Below are positions 38,338 to 49,395 of a DNA stretch of 64,000 nt, piece by piece. Location: assembly GCF_011634895.1 (NCBI RefSeq), contig NZ_SIRR01000003.1, positions 558,001 to 622,000 on the forward strand, read 5' to 3'. Numbering within the stretch: the first letter of the stretch is position 1; every line of letters begins with the position of its first letter. Origin of the DNA: Rheinheimera pleomorphica. GTDB lineage: Bacteria > Pseudomonadota > Gammaproteobacteria > Enterobacterales > Alteromonadaceae. The position numbers were made by a program, and so were the translations under genes. The notes beneath the pieces were generated by a model. It was not told the origin of the DNA, made no database searches, and worked only from the letters and a program-made list of their open reading frames with translations.

Positions 38338-40797
38338 ATGAGGGTGCTCAAATTTGGCGGTTCGTCGCTGGCGTCCGTTGACCGTTTTGCCGGTGTTGCC
38401 CGTATAGTGCAACAACTGACGGCCAACGATAGTATTTGTCTGGTGTTATCAGCGCCGCAGGGCGTAACCAATACCCTGGTTGAGCTGACCGATTTAGCCT
38501 ATCTGGGCTCAGACTTCAGTGCGCTGCTGGCGCAGTTAGCTACACGTTATCAGGCGTTGGCAGATGAGGCTGCCAGTGCGTTCCCCGGCGTACAGCTTGA
38601 TACGCTGCAACAGGTAACGCAGACGCAGTTAGCGCAATTACAAGCGCAGCTCACCGGTATTAAGTTATTACGGCATTGCCCTGACCATATAAAGGCGCAA
38701 ATCCTTGGCCTGGGCGAGCAGTTTAGCGTGGCGCTGATGACGGCGCTGTTGCAGGCTAAACACATACCCACTGTAGCGCTGGATGCGGTCAGCCTGGTGA
38801 AAAGCAGTGGCGACTACTTAAACGCCAGCGCAGATATTGCCGCTTGCGAGCAAACCTTGCCACAGGCCATTGCCAGCCAGACTGCTCAGGTCTATGTGAT
38901 TGCTGGTTTTGTCTCCAGCAATGCGCAGGGCGAAACCTGTTTGCTGGGCCGTAATGGCTCTGACTACTCCGGGGCCATTGTGGCTGCCAGTATCCTGGCG
39001 GCGGCTTGCGAGATCTGGACCGATGTTGATGGGGTATACAGCGCGGACCCACGCCAGGTGAAAAATGCCAAACTAATTGACCGCTTATCATACGATGAAG
39101 CGATGGAACTGTCGTACTTTGGCGCTAAGGTATTGCATCCGAAAACCATAGGCCCGCTGGCGCGTTACAATATTCCCTGTTACATCAAAAACACGCTAAA
39201 CCCGGCAGCACCCGGCACCTGTATTGATAATAACGGTGAAGGTGATGCCCTAGTTAAAGGCATTTCCAGTTTAGAACATCTGGCGCTTGTCACGGTGTCG
39301 GGGCCGGGGTTAAAGGGCGTGGTGGGTATGGCCAGCCGGGTGTTTGCTTCTATGGCCAGAGCGCAGATTTCGGTCAGCTTAATTACGCAATCTTCGTCTG
39401 AATTCAGTATCAGTTTTTGCGTGCCGCAATTGCATCTGGCCGCGGCGAAAAAAGCGCTGCAGCAAGAGTTTGAACTGGAGCTGCAAACCGGTTTACTGCG
39501 TGAGCTGAGCATTTTATCGGATATGGCCATTGTCAGCCTGGTGGGTGACGGCATGCGCCAGCACCGCGGTGTCGCGGCAAAATTCTTTGCGTCTTTAGCT
39601 CAGGCACGGGTAAACGTGGTGGCCATTGCCCAGGACAGCAGTGAGCGCTCTATCTCTGCGGTGATAGAGCAGGGCGCCTGTAAAAATGCCGTCAAAGTAT
39701 GTCATGAAAATTTCTTTAGCCATTTGCCCAGTATTGATGTGTTTTTGGTGGGCTGTGGCGTGGTCGGCAGTGAGCTGTTGGCGCAAATTCAGCGTCAGCA
39801 GGCGTTTTTGCATAGCCGGCACGTTAAACTTAATGTGTATGGCATTGCTAATAGCAAAGCCACCTTACTTAACGGCGATGGTATTGATTTGGCGCAGTGG
39901 CAGACGTTACTGGCGCAAGCCAAAACGCCTTTCTCGGTTGAGCTGCTTAGCCAGTTTGTGCAGCAGCAGCACCTGACGAATCCAGTGCTGGTCGATTGCA
40001 CAAGCTCTGAGCAGGTAGCCGCGCAGTATGCGGACTTTCTTGCTGCAGGTTTTCATGTTGTGACACCAAATAAGAAAGCCAATACCGCGTCTTTGGCTTA
40101 CTATCAGCAGCTAAGGCAATTAGCACAGCAGAACCGGCGGCGCTTTTTATATGAAACCACCGTGGGCGCGGGTTTACCGGTTATCGATACCTTGCAGGGC
40201 TTACTGAATGCCGGTGATGAACTGCTGGCGTTTGAAGGCATTTTATCTGGCTCCTTATCCTATATGTTCGGTGAGTTGGAGCAGGGCGTACCGTTATCTC
40301 AGGTGACGAAAAAAGCGAAAGCGCTGGGCTTTACCGAGCCCGATCCGCGGGATGATTTGTCTGGTATGGATGTGGCGCGTAAGTTGTTAATTCTGGCGCG
40401 TGAAGCCGGTATGACACTGGAGCTTAGCGATGTTGAGGTAGAATCGGTGCTGCCGGCAGACTTTGCTGAGGGCGCCAGCACAGATGCGTTTATGGCTCAG
40501 CTGCCACAGCTGGATGCGGCTTTTGCCAAGCGGGTTGCGGCCGCTAAAGCTGAAGGTAAAGTGCTTAGGTATATTGGCGAAATTCATGGCGGTAAATGTA
40601 AAGTGGCGATAAAGGCACTGGATAACGGCCATCCGCTGGCAAAGGTAAAAGACGGCGAAAATGCGCTGGCTATTCATACCCGCTATTACCAGCCGATCCC
40701 CTTTGTGCTGCGTGGTTATGGTGCCGGGGCGGCGGTCACATCAGCCGGGGTATTCAGTGACATTATGCGCACCCTTGGCTGGCAGCAACAGGTGTAA
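38338..40797 (+). CDS. thrA: Bifunctional aspartokinase I / homoserine dehydrogenase I
   Basis: Catalyses the first step (aspartate to aspartyl phosphate) and the third (aspartate semialdehyde to homoserine) of the threonine branch. The 819-residue fusion has the kinase start [12 protein letters not shown], two ACT-type regulatory segments (about 310-460; [16 protein letters not shown]), and a dehydrogenase with the NAD(P) motif [11 protein letters not shown] (about 465) and NKKANT, then [12 protein letters not shown]. Length equals E. coli ThrA. Feedback inhibition by threonine is known for the family. AAGGAG precedes the ATG; thrB follows after 5 bp. Confidence 0.97.
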   Translation: MRVLKFGGSSLASVDRFAGVARIVQQLTANDSICLVLSAPQGVTNTLVELTDLAYLGSDFSALLAQLATRYQALADEAASAFPGVQLDTLQQVTQTQLAQLQAQLTGIKLLRHCPDHIKAQILGLGEQFSVALMTALLQAKHIPTVALDAVSLVKSSGDYLNASADIAACEQTLPQAIASQTAQVYVIAGFVSSNAQGETCLLGRNGSDYSGAIVAASILAAACEIWTDVDGVYSADPRQVKNAKLIDRLSYDEAMELSYFGAKVLHPKTIGPLARYNIPCYIKNTLNPAAPGTCIDNNGEGDALVKGISSLEHLALVTVSGPGLKGVVGMASRVFASMARAQISVSLITQSSSEFSISFCVPQLHLAAAKKALQQEFELELQTGLLRELSILSDMAIVSLVGDGMRQHRGVAAKFFASLAQARVNVVAIAQDSSERSISAVIEQGACKNAVKVCHENFFSHLPSIDVFLVGCGVVGSELLAQIQRQQAFLHSRHVKLNVYGIANSKATLLNGDGIDLAQWQTLLAQAKTPFSVELLSQFVQQQHLTNPVLVDCTSSEQVAAQYADFLAAGFHVVTPNKKANTASLAYYQQLRQLAQQNRRRFLYETTVGAGLPVIDTLQGLLNAGDELLAFEGILSGSLSYMFGELEQGVPLSQVTKKAKALGFTEPDPRDDLSGMDVARKLLILAREAGMTLELSDVEVESVLPADFAEGASTDAFMAQLPQLDAAFAKRVAAAKAEGKVLRYIGEIHGGKCKVAIKALDNGHPLAKVKDGENALAIHTRYYQPIPFVLRGYGAGAAVTSAGVFSDIMRTLGWQQQV

Positions 40798-40802
40798 TTA
40801 TC

Positions 40803-41771
40803 ATGCAATCTCTCTCTGAATTAACCCAGCAAGATTATCTGAAACGCTATTATGCGCCGGCGTCCACCGGCAATGTCTCAGTCGGCTTTGATTTACTGGG
40901 CGCGGCGTTTGAGCCGGTAAACGGCGCCTTATTTGGCGATGTGCTGGATATCCTCGGTGAAGCTGAGACGCTTAGCCTGGACATTGTTGGCCGCTATCTG
41001 CATCAGTTACCGCAGAATAGCAACGACAATCTGGTACTGAGCTGCTTTTATGCCTTTGAACAGAAACTGGGCCGGCGCTTGCCACGCTTAGCGCTGCGTT
41101 TACACAAGAACCTGCCGGTGGGCAGCGGCCTGGGTTCCAGCGCCTGCTCTATCGTTGTGGCGTGTTACGCCTTTAATGATTATTTTGGCCGGCCGTTATC
41201 TGAAGCTGAGCTACTCCGGCTGATGGCCGAGGCCGAAGGCGGTGTGAGTGGTAGCGTGCATTTTGATAATGTCGCGCCGTCTTATTTGGGCGGCCTTCAA
41301 TTGATGCTGCCACAAAGCCCGCATATTTGCCGTAGCCTGCCCTGGTTCGAACATTGGCGTGTGGTGCTCAGTTATCCGGGTACGGTGTTGTCTACTAAAG
41401 CGGCCCGTGCGGTATTACCGCAGCAACTGACGCTGGCGCACAGCATTGCCTTTGCCGGCATGCTAAGCCGTTTTGTCAGCGCACTGTATACCGCAGACGA
41501 AGCTGAGGCTGTCAGTGCTTTGCAGGATCTGATTGCCGAACAACCGCGCACCGCTTTGTTGCCAGAACTGCCAGCCATACGGGCAGCGTTAAGCGAGCAG
41601 GGGATCCTGCATCTGGGTATCTCCGGTGCCGGCCCCACCTTGTTTGCCCTTTGTGCCAGTGAGGCACAGGCCCAACTTGCCGCTGACTACTTATCGCGGC
41701 ATTATGAGAAAAATCAGGACGCGACCACGCAAATATGTCGCTTGTCATTAGCTGGCGCCCGGGCGCTGTAG
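40803..41771 (+). CDS. thrB: Homoserine kinase
   Basis: GHMP-family kinase phosphorylating homoserine to O-phosphohomoserine. The 322-residue protein has an N-terminal APASTGNVSVGFDLLGAAF segment, the ATP-binding glycine loop LPVGSGLGSSACSIVVA and a late GISGAGPTLFAL motif, all canonical. Second gene of the thrABC operon. Confidence 0.97.
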   Translation: MQSLSELTQQDYLKRYYAPASTGNVSVGFDLLGAAFEPVNGALFGDVLDILGEAETLSLDIVGRYLHQLPQNSNDNLVLSCFYAFEQKLGRRLPRLALRLHKNLPVGSGLGSSACSIVVACYAFNDYFGRPLSEAELLRLMAEAEGGVSGSVHFDNVAPSYLGGLQLMLPQSPHICRSLPWFEHWRVVLSYPGTVLSTKAARAVLPQQLTLAHSIAFAGMLSRFVSALYTADEAEAVSALQDLIAEQPRTALLPELPAIRAALSEQGILHLGISGAGPTLFALCASEAQAQLAADYLSRHYEKNQDATTQICRLSLAGARAL

Positions 41772-41782
41772 GAATACAACAG

Positions 41783-43066
41783 ATGCTGTTAACTAATATC
41801 AAAGTACCACAAGAGCAGGTAAGTTTTTTACAGGCCGTACGCCAGGGGCTGGGCCGTGAACAAGGCTTATTCTTTCCAACCAGCTGGCCGAAACTGGATA
41901 TCGATGCGCTATTACAGCTGGGGCTGGTTGAGCGTAGCAGTTTGATTTTGCAGGCACTGCTTGGCGATGAGCTAAGCGCCGCTGACGTTGATGCCATGGT
42001 CAGCAAGGCTTTTACTTTTCCGGCGCCGCTGGTGAGTGTGGCTGATGATATCGCCTGCCTGGAGTTATTTCATGGCCCGACACTGGCCTTTAAAGACTTT
42101 GGTGGCCGCTTTATGGCGCAGGCGCTGGCTAAAGCGCAAGCCGGTAGCAAAACCACTATTGTTACCGCTACCTCAGGCGATACCGGTGCTGCAGTTGCCC
42201 ATGCGTTTTACCGTCAGCCCGGTGTACAGGTCGTGATCCTGTTTCCTAAGGGCAAAATCAGCCCGTTGCAGGAAAAATTGTTCACAACCCTGGGTGACAA
42301 CATTACTACGCTGGCAGTCGACGGCGATTTTGATCAGTGTCAGGCATTGGTCAAACAAGTATTTGATCAGAAAGAACTGGTAGAAAAGCTCAGTATCAAC
42401 TCGGCTAATTCAATTAATATCAGCCGTTTATTTGCACAGATCTGCTACTACTTCGAAGCGGTAGCGCAGGTGCCGGCCGACAAGCGTCACGAGGTGGTGA
42501 TCGCCGTGCCCAGTGGTAACTTTGGTAACCTCACCGCCGGCTTAATTGCTAAAGCACTGGGGTTGCCGATAAAGCGCATGGTGGCGGCGACCAACAGCAA
42601 CGATACGGTACCGCGTTATTGGCGCAGTGGCCAATGGCAGCCGAAAACGACAGTGGCAACCTTGTCTAATGCCATGGATGTGGCCGCCCCCAATAACTGG
42701 CCGCGGGTTGAAGCGCTGCTGAAGCAGGGCGTGATAAGCCGTGATGACATTGAGGCCGTCATGGTGGATGAGGATGATACCGTGCTGGGCGTGCGGCAGT
42801 TGTCACAACTGGGCTATTTAAGTGAGCCGCATGCGGCGGTGGCGTATAAAGCATTAAAGCGCAGCTTGCATCAGGGGGAATATGGTATTTTCCTTGGCAC
42901 GGCCCATCCGGCCAAGTTTAAAGAGCAGGTTGAGAATATTCTTGGTACACCACTGGCGTTACCGGAAGCGCTGGCGCGCTGCGCGGCTGAGCAAGGGCTG
43001 AGCCAGGATATCCCGGCCGACTTTGCCGTATTGCAGCAAGCGCTGTTAAAGCTGGAACAAGCCTGA
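41783..43066 (+). CDS. thrC: Threonine synthase
   Basis: PLP enzyme converting O-phosphohomoserine to threonine. With the ATG at 41783 the protein is 427 residues, close to E. coli ThrC. The PLP lysine lies in [22 protein letters not shown] binds phosphate, and [12 protein letters not shown] is conserved. The start is chosen because AGGA lies 8 nt upstream and homologues begin about here; an earlier in-frame ATG at 41735 would overlap thrB by 37 bp. The stop overlaps the ung start (TGATG). Confidence 0.97.
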   Translation: MLLTNIKVPQEQVSFLQAVRQGLGREQGLFFPTSWPKLDIDALLQLGLVERSSLILQALLGDELSAADVDAMVSKAFTFPAPLVSVADDIACLELFHGPTLAFKDFGGRFMAQALAKAQAGSKTTIVTATSGDTGAAVAHAFYRQPGVQVVILFPKGKISPLQEKLFTTLGDNITTLAVDGDFDQCQALVKQVFDQKELVEKLSINSANSINISRLFAQICYYFEAVAQVPADKRHEVVIAVPSGNFGNLTAGLIAKALGLPIKRMVAATNSNDTVPRYWRSGQWQPKTTVATLSNAMDVAAPNNWPRVEALLKQGVISRDDIEAVMVDEDDTVLGVRQLSQLGYLSEPHAAVAYKALKRSLHQGEYGIFLGTAHPAKFKEQVENILGTPLALPEALARCAAEQGLSQDIPADFAVLQQALLKLEQA

Positions 43067-43722
43067 TGTCGTGGCAGCAGCTGTTGGGGCAGGAGAAAAG
43101 CCAGCCGTACTTTGTCGACACTTTAGAGCAGGTAAAGCAGGCACGGCTGGCCGGTCAGGTCATTTACCCACCAGAGGCCGATGTATTTAATGCGTTTAAA
43201 CTGACCACGCTGGATAACCTGAAAGTGGTGTTGCTAGGGCAAGACCCTTACCATGGGCCGAATCAGGCACATGGTCTGGCGTTCTCGGTGCGTAAGGGCG
43301 TGCGCATACCGCCATCGCTGCAAAATATGTACAAAGAGCTGGCGCTGGAATACCCGGAGTTTCAGATCCCGTCGCACGGCTGTCTGGAAAGCTGGGCGCA
43401 GCAGGGTGTGTTGCTGCTAAACACCGTACTGACGGTGGTCGCTACTCAGGCAAATTCGCACCGGCATCTGGGCTGGGAGCGTTTTACCGATCAGGTGATT
43501 GCACAAATTAATACCCAGTGCAGCGGTATCGTGTTTTTGCTGTGGGGCTCGCATGCACAGAAAAAGGGCCGCCTGATAGACAGGCAACGCCACTTTGTGC
43601 TGCAGGCGCCACACCCATCACCGCTGTCTGCTCATCGCGGCTTTCTTGGTTGTGGTCACTTTAAACAGGCCAACGAACTGCTGGTTAGTCAGGGCAAAAC
43701 CCCGATTAACTGGCAGTTATAG
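43066..43722 (+). CDS. ung: Uracil-DNA glycosylase (family 1)
   Basis: Excises uracil from DNA to begin base-excision repair. The 218-residue protein has the catalytic water-activating loop GQDPYHGP (Asp60) and the DNA-intercalating loop [11 protein letters not shown] (catalytic His). [10 protein letters not shown] completes the uracil pocket. Its start overlaps the thrC stop, so it may be partly co-transcribed with the thr operon. A terminator follows directly. Confidence 0.97.
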   Translation: MSWQQLLGQEKSQPYFVDTLEQVKQARLAGQVIYPPEADVFNAFKLTTLDNLKVVLLGQDPYHGPNQAHGLAFSVRKGVRIPPSLQNMYKELALEYPEFQIPSHGCLESWAQQGVLLLNTVLTVVATQANSHRHLGWERFTDQVIAQINTQCSGIVFLLWGSHAQKKGRLIDRQRHFVLQAPHPSPLSAHRGFLGCGHFKQANELLVSQGKTPINWQL

Positions 43723-43736
43723 CACAGACCAGATGC

Positions 43737-43770
43737 AAAAAACGCCCGCTGTTGCCAGCGGGCGTTTTGT
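43737..43770. terminator. Bidirectional terminator between ung and the DUF3545-like gene
   Basis: AAAACGCCCGCT pairs with AGCGGGCGTTTT (arms around 43739-43750 and 43757-43768) with a 6-nt loop. T-rich flanks occur on both strands, and it separates two convergent genes. Confidence 0.82.
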
Positions 43771-43943
43771 TACAATTCGATATCAGCCAGTTCCGGCTCT
43801 ATGGTCCAGTCGATGTCGCTCAGCTCTTTTTTCAGGCGCTGGCGCTCCTTTAACTGTTCTATTTCGCGCCACTTACGCTTTACTGCCCGGGGTTTGGCAG
43901 CAGGGCGTTCCAACATATTCAGTAAGTCTTCGAAGCTTTCCAT
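43770..43943 (-). CDS. Small basic/acidic protein, DUF3545-like
   Basis: A 57-residue cytosolic protein: MESFEDLLNMLERP, then a basic core KRKWREIEQLKERQRLKKELSDID and an acidic tail. The KRKWREIE...RQRL..EL pattern matches my memory of the DUF3545 family of marine gammaproteobacteria, whose function is unknown. The ATG at 43943 follows AGAGG by about 7 nt; a longer frame from 44018 has a poly-Asn stretch and no support. A nucleic-acid or ribosome-related role is only a guess from the charge pattern. Confidence 0.72.
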   Translation of the reverse strand: MESFEDLLNMLERPAAKPRAVKRKWREIEQLKERQRLKKELSDIDWTIEPELADIEL

Positions 43944-44051
43944 AATATTGCCTCTCTGAGTGTTGTTGTTGTTATTTTCAACAAAGGATTTACCACACTT
44001 TGTCTGAAAATAAAACAACTAAGTGACAATGCTATGACAGGTCGGAGCTAT

Positions 44052-45677
44052 TTAACCCTTTTTTTGCTGTAAAAACGCCTGTATTAAAGCCTGGGTTGAG
44101 CTATCCAGTGCGCGCGCTTCACCTCCGGCCAGGGCCTGATAAATCGGGCCTGACAGCTGTTTACCCAGCTCTACGCCCCACTGATCAAACGAATTTAAGC
44201 CCCAGATCACCCCCTGACAAAACACCTTGTGTTCATACAGTGCGATTAACGCGCCTAAATAAAACGGTGATAGCTCTGGCAGCAATAACGTATTGCTGGG
44301 TTTATTACCCGGCGATACCTTGTGTGGCGCCAGTGCTGCGGCTTGTTCGGCTGACATACCCGCCGCCAGACATTCATCAGTGGCTTCCTGCAAGGTTTTA
44401 CCCTGCATCAGCGCCTGCGTTTGCGCAAAGCAATGCGCGGCTAAACGCTGATGATGATCCGTTAAGTGATGTGCTGCTTGCAATGGCAGAATAAAATCGG
44501 CCGGTACAGCCAAGGCGCTTTGGTGCAACAATTGATGGTATGCATGCTGGCCATTGGTACCGGCATCGCCCCAAATGACCGGTGCGCTAGCCTCTGTCAG
44601 CGGCTGGCCATTACTATCAACACTTTTGCCGTTAGACTCCATATCCAGCTGTTGAACGTACGAGGGCAACAGGCGTAAGTAGTGGCTATAAGGCAGCAAT
44701 GCCTGGGCCTGACAGCCAAAGCCATTGATATACCAAATGCCGAGCAGTGCCAGCGTTAGCGGCATGTTGTCTTCGAAACGGCTATTAATAAAATGCTGAT
44801 CCATCGCTTCAGCGCCCTGCAGCAACTGGCTAAACTGTTCATTACCAATCATCAGGGCAACCGGCAAACCAATAGCCGACCACAGCGAATAGCGGCCGCC
44901 AACCCAGTCCCACATCGGTAAGATATGATCCGCGACTATGCCAAAGTCTGCTGCGGCGTGAATATTCGATGAGGTGGCCCAAAAATGTTGCGCAATTGCG
45001 CTGCTGTCTGCGCCGTTGTCAGTAAACCACTGTCGTACTGCTAGCGCATTTTGTTTGGTTTCTTCGGTACCAAATGATTTAGAGGCAACAAATACTAAAG
45101 TGGTGGCCGGGTCCAGGTTTTTCACCAGATCAGACACCACGGCGCCGTCGATATTACCGGCAAAATGCAGTTTTACCGGGCTGCAGTGATAGGGCGTTAA
45201 TGCCTCTACCGCCATTTGCGGGCCTAACAGCGAACCACCAATGCCAATCCAGATCAAATCGGTAATCGCTTTGCCAGTGTAACCTTTATATTCACCCTGA
45301 TGTAACTGCGTGACCAGCGCTGTCATTTTAGCCCGGCAAGCATTGATCGCTGCACCAATATCTTCACCGTCTAACGTCAGGCCGCTGACATCCGTTTTAC
45401 GCAACATCATATGCCAGACGCTGCGCTGTTCGGTGTTATTAATTTTGTCACCGGCCAGCATTGCCTGCAGGCAGGCATTAAGCGGGCTTTGCGCCGCCAG
45501 CCGCTGCAATGCCTGCCAGCTTTGCTCGTCAATCAGGTTTTTCGAGTAGTCCAGCGTAATGCCGCAGGCGCTGCTACGATAACGGCTGGCACGCCTGGGA
45601 TCCTCAGCAAAAGCCTGACGCAAAGAACCCTGCTGTTTGGCCAGTGCGGCCAGGCCCGAGAGGGCGGAAGCTGACAT
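44052..45677 (-). CDS. pgi: Glucose-6-phosphate isomerase
   Basis: Interconverts glucose-6-phosphate and fructose-6-phosphate. The 541-residue protein has the family signatures IGIGGSLLGPQMAVEAL, FVASKSFGTEETKQNA, WDWVGGRYSLWSAIGLP and GWGLNSFDQWGVELGKQL-like near the C-terminus. Length is close to the E. coli enzyme (549). It lies 26 bp downstream of tal on the same strand, joining glycolysis with the pentose phosphate pathway in one transcription unit. Confidence 0.97.
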   Translation of the reverse strand: MSASALSGLAALAKQQGSLRQAFAEDPRRASRYRSSACGITLDYSKNLIDEQSWQALQRLAAQSPLNACLQAMLAGDKINNTEQRSVWHMMLRKTDVSGLTLDGEDIGAAINACRAKMTALVTQLHQGEYKGYTGKAITDLIWIGIGGSLLGPQMAVEALTPYHCSPVKLHFAGNIDGAVVSDLVKNLDPATTLVFVASKSFGTEETKQNALAVRQWFTDNGADSSAIAQHFWATSSNIHAAADFGIVADHILPMWDWVGGRYSLWSAIGLPVALMIGNEQFSQLLQGAEAMDQHFINSRFEDNMPLTLALLGIWYINGFGCQAQALLPYSHYLRLLPSYVQQLDMESNGKSVDSNGQPLTEASAPVIWGDAGTNGQHAYHQLLHQSALAVPADFILPLQAAHHLTDHHQRLAAHCFAQTQALMQGKTLQEATDECLAAGMSAEQAAALAPHKVSPGNKPSNTLLLPELSPFYLGALIALYEHKVFCQGVIWGLNSFDQWGVELGKQLSGPIYQALAGGEARALDSSTQALIQAFLQQKKG

Positions 45678-45703
45678 ACTCTACTCCTTGATTTGGTAAT
45701 AAA

Positions 45704-46654
45704 TTAAAAAGCCTGCTGGATCAGTTGCTCCAGCTTACGTTGATCGATAGCAAACTTACGAATACCTTCTGCCAGCTTTTCGGTAGCCATTGCATCTTCA
45801 TTTAATGCCCAGCGGAACTGGCTTTCGCTTAGCTGCTCAGGCGCGGCAGTGGTGGCGCCGGTATCGGTTAAGTGACGGGTTAATTCACCCTGCATCTGGC
45901 TTAGTTCAGACAGCAAGGCCGGACTGATGGTTAAACGGTCACAACCGGCCAGTGCCAGCACTTCGCCGGTATTACGGAAACTGGCGCCCATTACCACAGT
46001 GTTAAAGCCATGCTGCTTGTAAAAGCGGTAAATCTCGCGCACCGACAGTACGCCGGGATCAGTTTCTGCCGTATACTCCTGGCCGGTGCTGGCTTTATAC
46101 CAATCCAGAATACGGCCGACAAAAGGTGAAATTAAGTACACACCGGCTTCGGCACAGGCGCGGGCCTGCGCCATATGAAACAGCAATGTCAGGTTGCACT
46201 GAATACCTTGCTGTTCCAGTTGCCGTGCAGCCTGTATGCCTTCCCAGGTTGAGGCAATTTTAATCAGAATGCGCTCGGTGCTGACTCCGTTTTCCTGATA
46301 CAGGGTTACCAGTTGTTGCGCTTTAGCCACCGTAGCCGCGGTATCAAATGACAGCCGGGCGTCTACTTCAGTCGATACCCGGCCCGGCACCAATTTACTG
46401 ATAGCCGTGCCAACATCGACGGCAAATTTATCCGATGCCAGGCTCAGTTGCTCAGCGCTGTCGCTGGTTTTGTTTTTGGCATAGGTAATGGCGCCATCCA
46501 GCATCGGTTTGGCAAACGCCAGTTGACTGGCGTTTAGCAACAGGCTGGGATTAGTGGTGGCATCTACCGGTCTGAACTGCTCAATGGCGGTCAGATCGCC
46601 GCTGTCTACCACGACAGTGGTGACGGCTTTCAGTTGGCTAAGTAAGTCGCTCAT
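45704..46654 (-). CDS. tal: Transaldolase
   Basis: Transfers a dihydroxyacetone unit in the non-oxidative pentose phosphate pathway. The 316-residue class I enzyme has the Schiff-base lysine in [16 protein letters not shown] and [11 protein letters not shown] at the N-terminus, both diagnostic, plus [13 protein letters not shown]. Transcribed with pgi; the upstream 200-bp gap separates it from a divergent receiver-TPR gene. Confidence 0.96.
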   Translation of the reverse strand: MSDLLSQLKAVTTVVVDSGDLTAIEQFRPVDATTNPSLLLNASQLAFAKPMLDGAITYAKNKTSDSAEQLSLASDKFAVDVGTAISKLVPGRVSTEVDARLSFDTAATVAKAQQLVTLYQENGVSTERILIKIASTWEGIQAARQLEQQGIQCNLTLLFHMAQARACAEAGVYLISPFVGRILDWYKASTGQEYTAETDPGVLSVREIYRFYKQHGFNTVVMGASFRNTGEVLALAGCDRLTISPALLSELSQMQGELTRHLTDTGATTAAPEQLSESQFRWALNEDAMATEKLAEGIRKFAIDQRKLEQLIQQAF

Positions 46655-46860
46655 ATTGTTTTATTACCGTATTTTTGATCACATTCTAGTGATGTAGCGT
46701 TTAATATGCAATTTATGTAGGAATATTACAACATACCTGCACGTTGTGGAAAACCTGTCATACATAGCAATGCAGGCGCAAAGTAAGTTACTATATTGCC
46801 GGTATCTGCTGAGCATGAGGTTCAGCCTGAGTATTTAGAGTAAGTTAGCACAGGATCGCG

Positions 46861-48477
46861 ATGATCTTTCAAACCAGCTTCTATAAAAGTAAAAAACTGC
46901 TGTTAATCGAAGACTGCGAGCCGGTACGCGCCTCTATTAAAGGTATGCTACAGCAGATAGGTTTCGAAGATATTACCACTGTTACTGATGCAGTGCAGGC
47001 TATGCCGTTGGCAAAAGCGGACGGTTTCGATTTTATCCTGGCCGATTTTGACTTAGGGCCGGGCCAGGATGCGTTGCAGTTTTTTACCGAATTAAGCCAG
47101 CAAGCGCTGTTGCGGGTGGGCTGCTGCTTTATTCTGATGAGTGCCGAACCCCGGCGTTTACCGGTGTTAGGGGTGCTAAAGGGCGCTCCGGATGGCTTTA
47201 TTTTAAAACCCTTTTCTTATCTGGAGCTGGAGAAACGCCTGGCCAAAGCCTGGAATAACCGCAGCAAGCTGCGCAAGGTGTATCAGGCGCTGCGGCAACA
47301 GGATTATAAAGCGGCGCAGCTCGAGCTGGACCAACTGATCAATGCCGTCAATGCTACCTCGTTACAGGCGCTGCGCATTATGGCTGAGGTATTACTGGCT
47401 GAGGGCAGCTATGCTGCGGCATTAAAGCTGTACGAGCAGGTAACGCAGCAGCGTGATTTTAGCTGGGCGCAGCTGGGCAAAGCGGTGGCCGAACTGCAAT
47501 TGGCCGAATACCAGATGGCCGAAACACAGTTACTGTCGTTATTGGAGCAAGACGATATCCGCCCTGAAGCCTTGCAATGGCTGGCCTGTGTTTATATGCG
47601 TCAGGGCCGGTTTGACGCCGCGGCAAAGCAGCTGAACGAATTATTACGGCTGCAAAGTAGCCATATCACAGCACATTACGCCAGCGCCTGCATGTTATTA
47701 TTGCAAGGCCAGCCTGATGCGGCAGTAAAGTACTGGCAAAAGCTGATCCAGCAATATCGTTTTTCCGGTTTTGACCGCGCAGAGTACTATTTTTCGCTAT
47801 GTCGTCTCTTGCTGGAGCAGGCGCAGCGCGCCGCCCAGGCTGAATTTGCCGGCTTACTGAAAAAGGCGGCAGAAGCGCTAGCCGCTATGCCGCAAAAGCT
47901 AAGTAACGAGCATACTGAAGCCGCTCAGGCGGTGCTGCGTGCCCGTATTAGTGTACTGCAGGGCAATATTGCTGATGCAAAACAGCAGTGCGGCTTGTTG
48001 TCGGCGCTTACCGAGGCCACTGAGCCCGAGCTGTTGCTTGATTATGCGCGTTTAACCTTTGCCCTGGGCGATGTAAAAGCAGCAGATGCGTGTCTGGCGC
48101 GGCTTAAAGCTTTTAGCCCTGTTACCGCTGATCTGGCTGGCTGTTGTCAGCGTTTAACGGCGCAGTTTCTGTTACAGCAAGAGTTGCAACTGCGTGAGCA
48201 GATTCCAGCGTGGAATCAGCAAGGCATGGCGCAGGCACAAGGCGGTAATGCTGAGCAGGCGCTGTTACTGTTACGCCAGGCATTTATGTTTATGCCCTGC
48301 AATGCCGCGCTGGTATTGAATATGCTTCAGGCGTTAAGTCAGTTGCCGGCGAGTAAAAGTTTACTGCCGTTGGCAAAATCTGCGCTGACGGCGCTGGAGT
48401 TCAGCAGCAAAACAGCCGCTAACCAGCAACGTCTGGCGCAGTTGCTGCCCGCATTACCGGCGTTGTACCTGGATTAA
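46861..48477 (+). CDS. Response-regulator receiver domain fused to TPR repeats
   Basis: The 538-residue protein begins with a CheY-like receiver (about residues 12-130): [15 protein letters not shown], phosphoacceptor Asp in FILADFDLG, and Lys in GFILKPFS. The rest is helical repeat with TPR character, for instance [27 protein letters not shown] and [26 protein letters not shown]. It has no DNA-binding or enzyme domain, so output is likely by protein binding. No kinase is adjacent. AGGA precedes the ATG at 46861. Confidence 0.85.
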   Translation: MIFQTSFYKSKKLLLIEDCEPVRASIKGMLQQIGFEDITTVTDAVQAMPLAKADGFDFILADFDLGPGQDALQFFTELSQQALLRVGCCFILMSAEPRRLPVLGVLKGAPDGFILKPFSYLELEKRLAKAWNNRSKLRKVYQALRQQDYKAAQLELDQLINAVNATSLQALRIMAEVLLAEGSYAAALKLYEQVTQQRDFSWAQLGKAVAELQLAEYQMAETQLLSLLEQDDIRPEALQWLACVYMRQGRFDAAAKQLNELLRLQSSHITAHYASACMLLLQGQPDAAVKYWQKLIQQYRFSGFDRAEYYFSLCRLLLEQAQRAAQAEFAGLLKKAAEALAAMPQKLSNEHTEAAQAVLRARISVLQGNIADAKQQCGLLSALTEATEPELLLDYARLTFALGDVKAADACLARLKAFSPVTADLAGCCQRLTAQFLLQQELQLREQIPAWNQQGMAQAQGGNAEQALLLLRQAFMFMPCNAALVLNMLQALSQLPASKSLLPLAKSALTALEFSSKTAANQQRLAQLLPALPALYLD

Positions 48478-48506
48478 ACCTGTATTGTTATTTAAGAGAA
48501 TTCGTT

Positions 48507-49283
48507 ATGTTATTGCTTGTATCGCCGGCTAAAGATCTGGATTATCAACCGCTGCACAAAAATATCGCTGTTAGCCAACCCGCGTTACTGAGCCACAGCC
48601 AGCAATTAGCCGATATTTGTAAAACCCTGACGCCGGCGGATTTATCCAGCCTAATGCATATCAGCGATAAACTGGCCGGGCTCAATGCCGCCCGCTTTGC
48701 CCAGTGGCAGCTGCCGTTTACCGAGCAAAATGCCAAAGCAGCATTGTTTGCTTTTAATGGCGATGTGTATCAGGGGCTGGATGCGTTAAGTTTAAGCGAC
48801 GACGATATCGCTTTTGCCCAGCAACACCTGCGTATCTTAAGTGGCTTGTATGGCGTGCTCAGGCCGCTGGACTTAATGCAGCCATACCGGCTGGAGATGG
48901 GCACCAAGCTGGCAAACCCGCAGGGTAAAGACTTATATGCCTTTTGGCAGGACACCATTACACCGTTGTTAAACCAGCAACTCGCTGAGTTAAATACTGA
49001 GGTGGTGGTAAATCTGGCGTCGCAGGAATACTTTAAAGCGGTTAAGCCAAAACAGTTACAGGGCCGCGTGATTACGCCGGTATTTAAAGATTTTAAAAAC
49101 GGTCAGTATAAAATTATCAGCTTCTTTGCCAAGAAAGCCCGCGGCTTGATGGCGCGTTATATTATCCAACACCGGCTGACGACGGCTGCGCAGTTACAAC
49201 ACTTTGACGTGGCGGGCTATCGGTTCAGCGCTGAGCATTCATCGGTTAATGAGCTGGTGTTTTTACGCCATAGCGCAGAATAG
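48507..49283 (+). CDS. yaaA: YaaA, peroxide-stress resistance protein (DUF328)
   Basis: A 258-residue protein with the family start [51 protein letters not shown] and [13 protein letters not shown]. In E. coli YaaA limits intracellular iron and protects DNA during H2O2 stress and has a DNA-binding fold. Sequence and length match closely. It sits 29 bp after the receiver-TPR gene and may share its transcript; an 11-bp inverted repeat overlaps its stop. Confidence 0.94.
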   Translation: MLLLVSPAKDLDYQPLHKNIAVSQPALLSHSQQLADICKTLTPADLSSLMHISDKLAGLNAARFAQWQLPFTEQNAKAALFAFNGDVYQGLDALSLSDDDIAFAQQHLRILSGLYGVLRPLDLMQPYRLEMGTKLANPQGKDLYAFWQDTITPLLNQQLAELNTEVVVNLASQEYFKAVKPKQLQGRVITPVFKDFKNGQYKIISFFAKKARGLMARYIIQHRLTTAAQLQHFDVAGYRFSAEHSSVNELVFLRHSAE

Positions 49284-49313
49284 GCCCGCTGCCTTAGCAT
49301 AAGCCTATTCTGC
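49275..49313 (+). terminator. Possible stem-loop terminator of yaaA
   Basis: GCAGAATAGGC (49275-49285) and GCCTATTCTGC (49303-49313) are perfect 11-bp arms with a 17-nt loop. No T-run follows, so a rho-independent role is uncertain. A likely extended -10 (TGT-TACAAT, 49347-49355) for the next gene lies just after. Confidence 0.4.
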
Positions 49314-49395
49314 TGATGGATTCGACATTACCTTCAGCCGAATTTTTGTTACAATGCCGCTCTTTGCCGGTAGCGGCATAACAGCGGTATTACAG

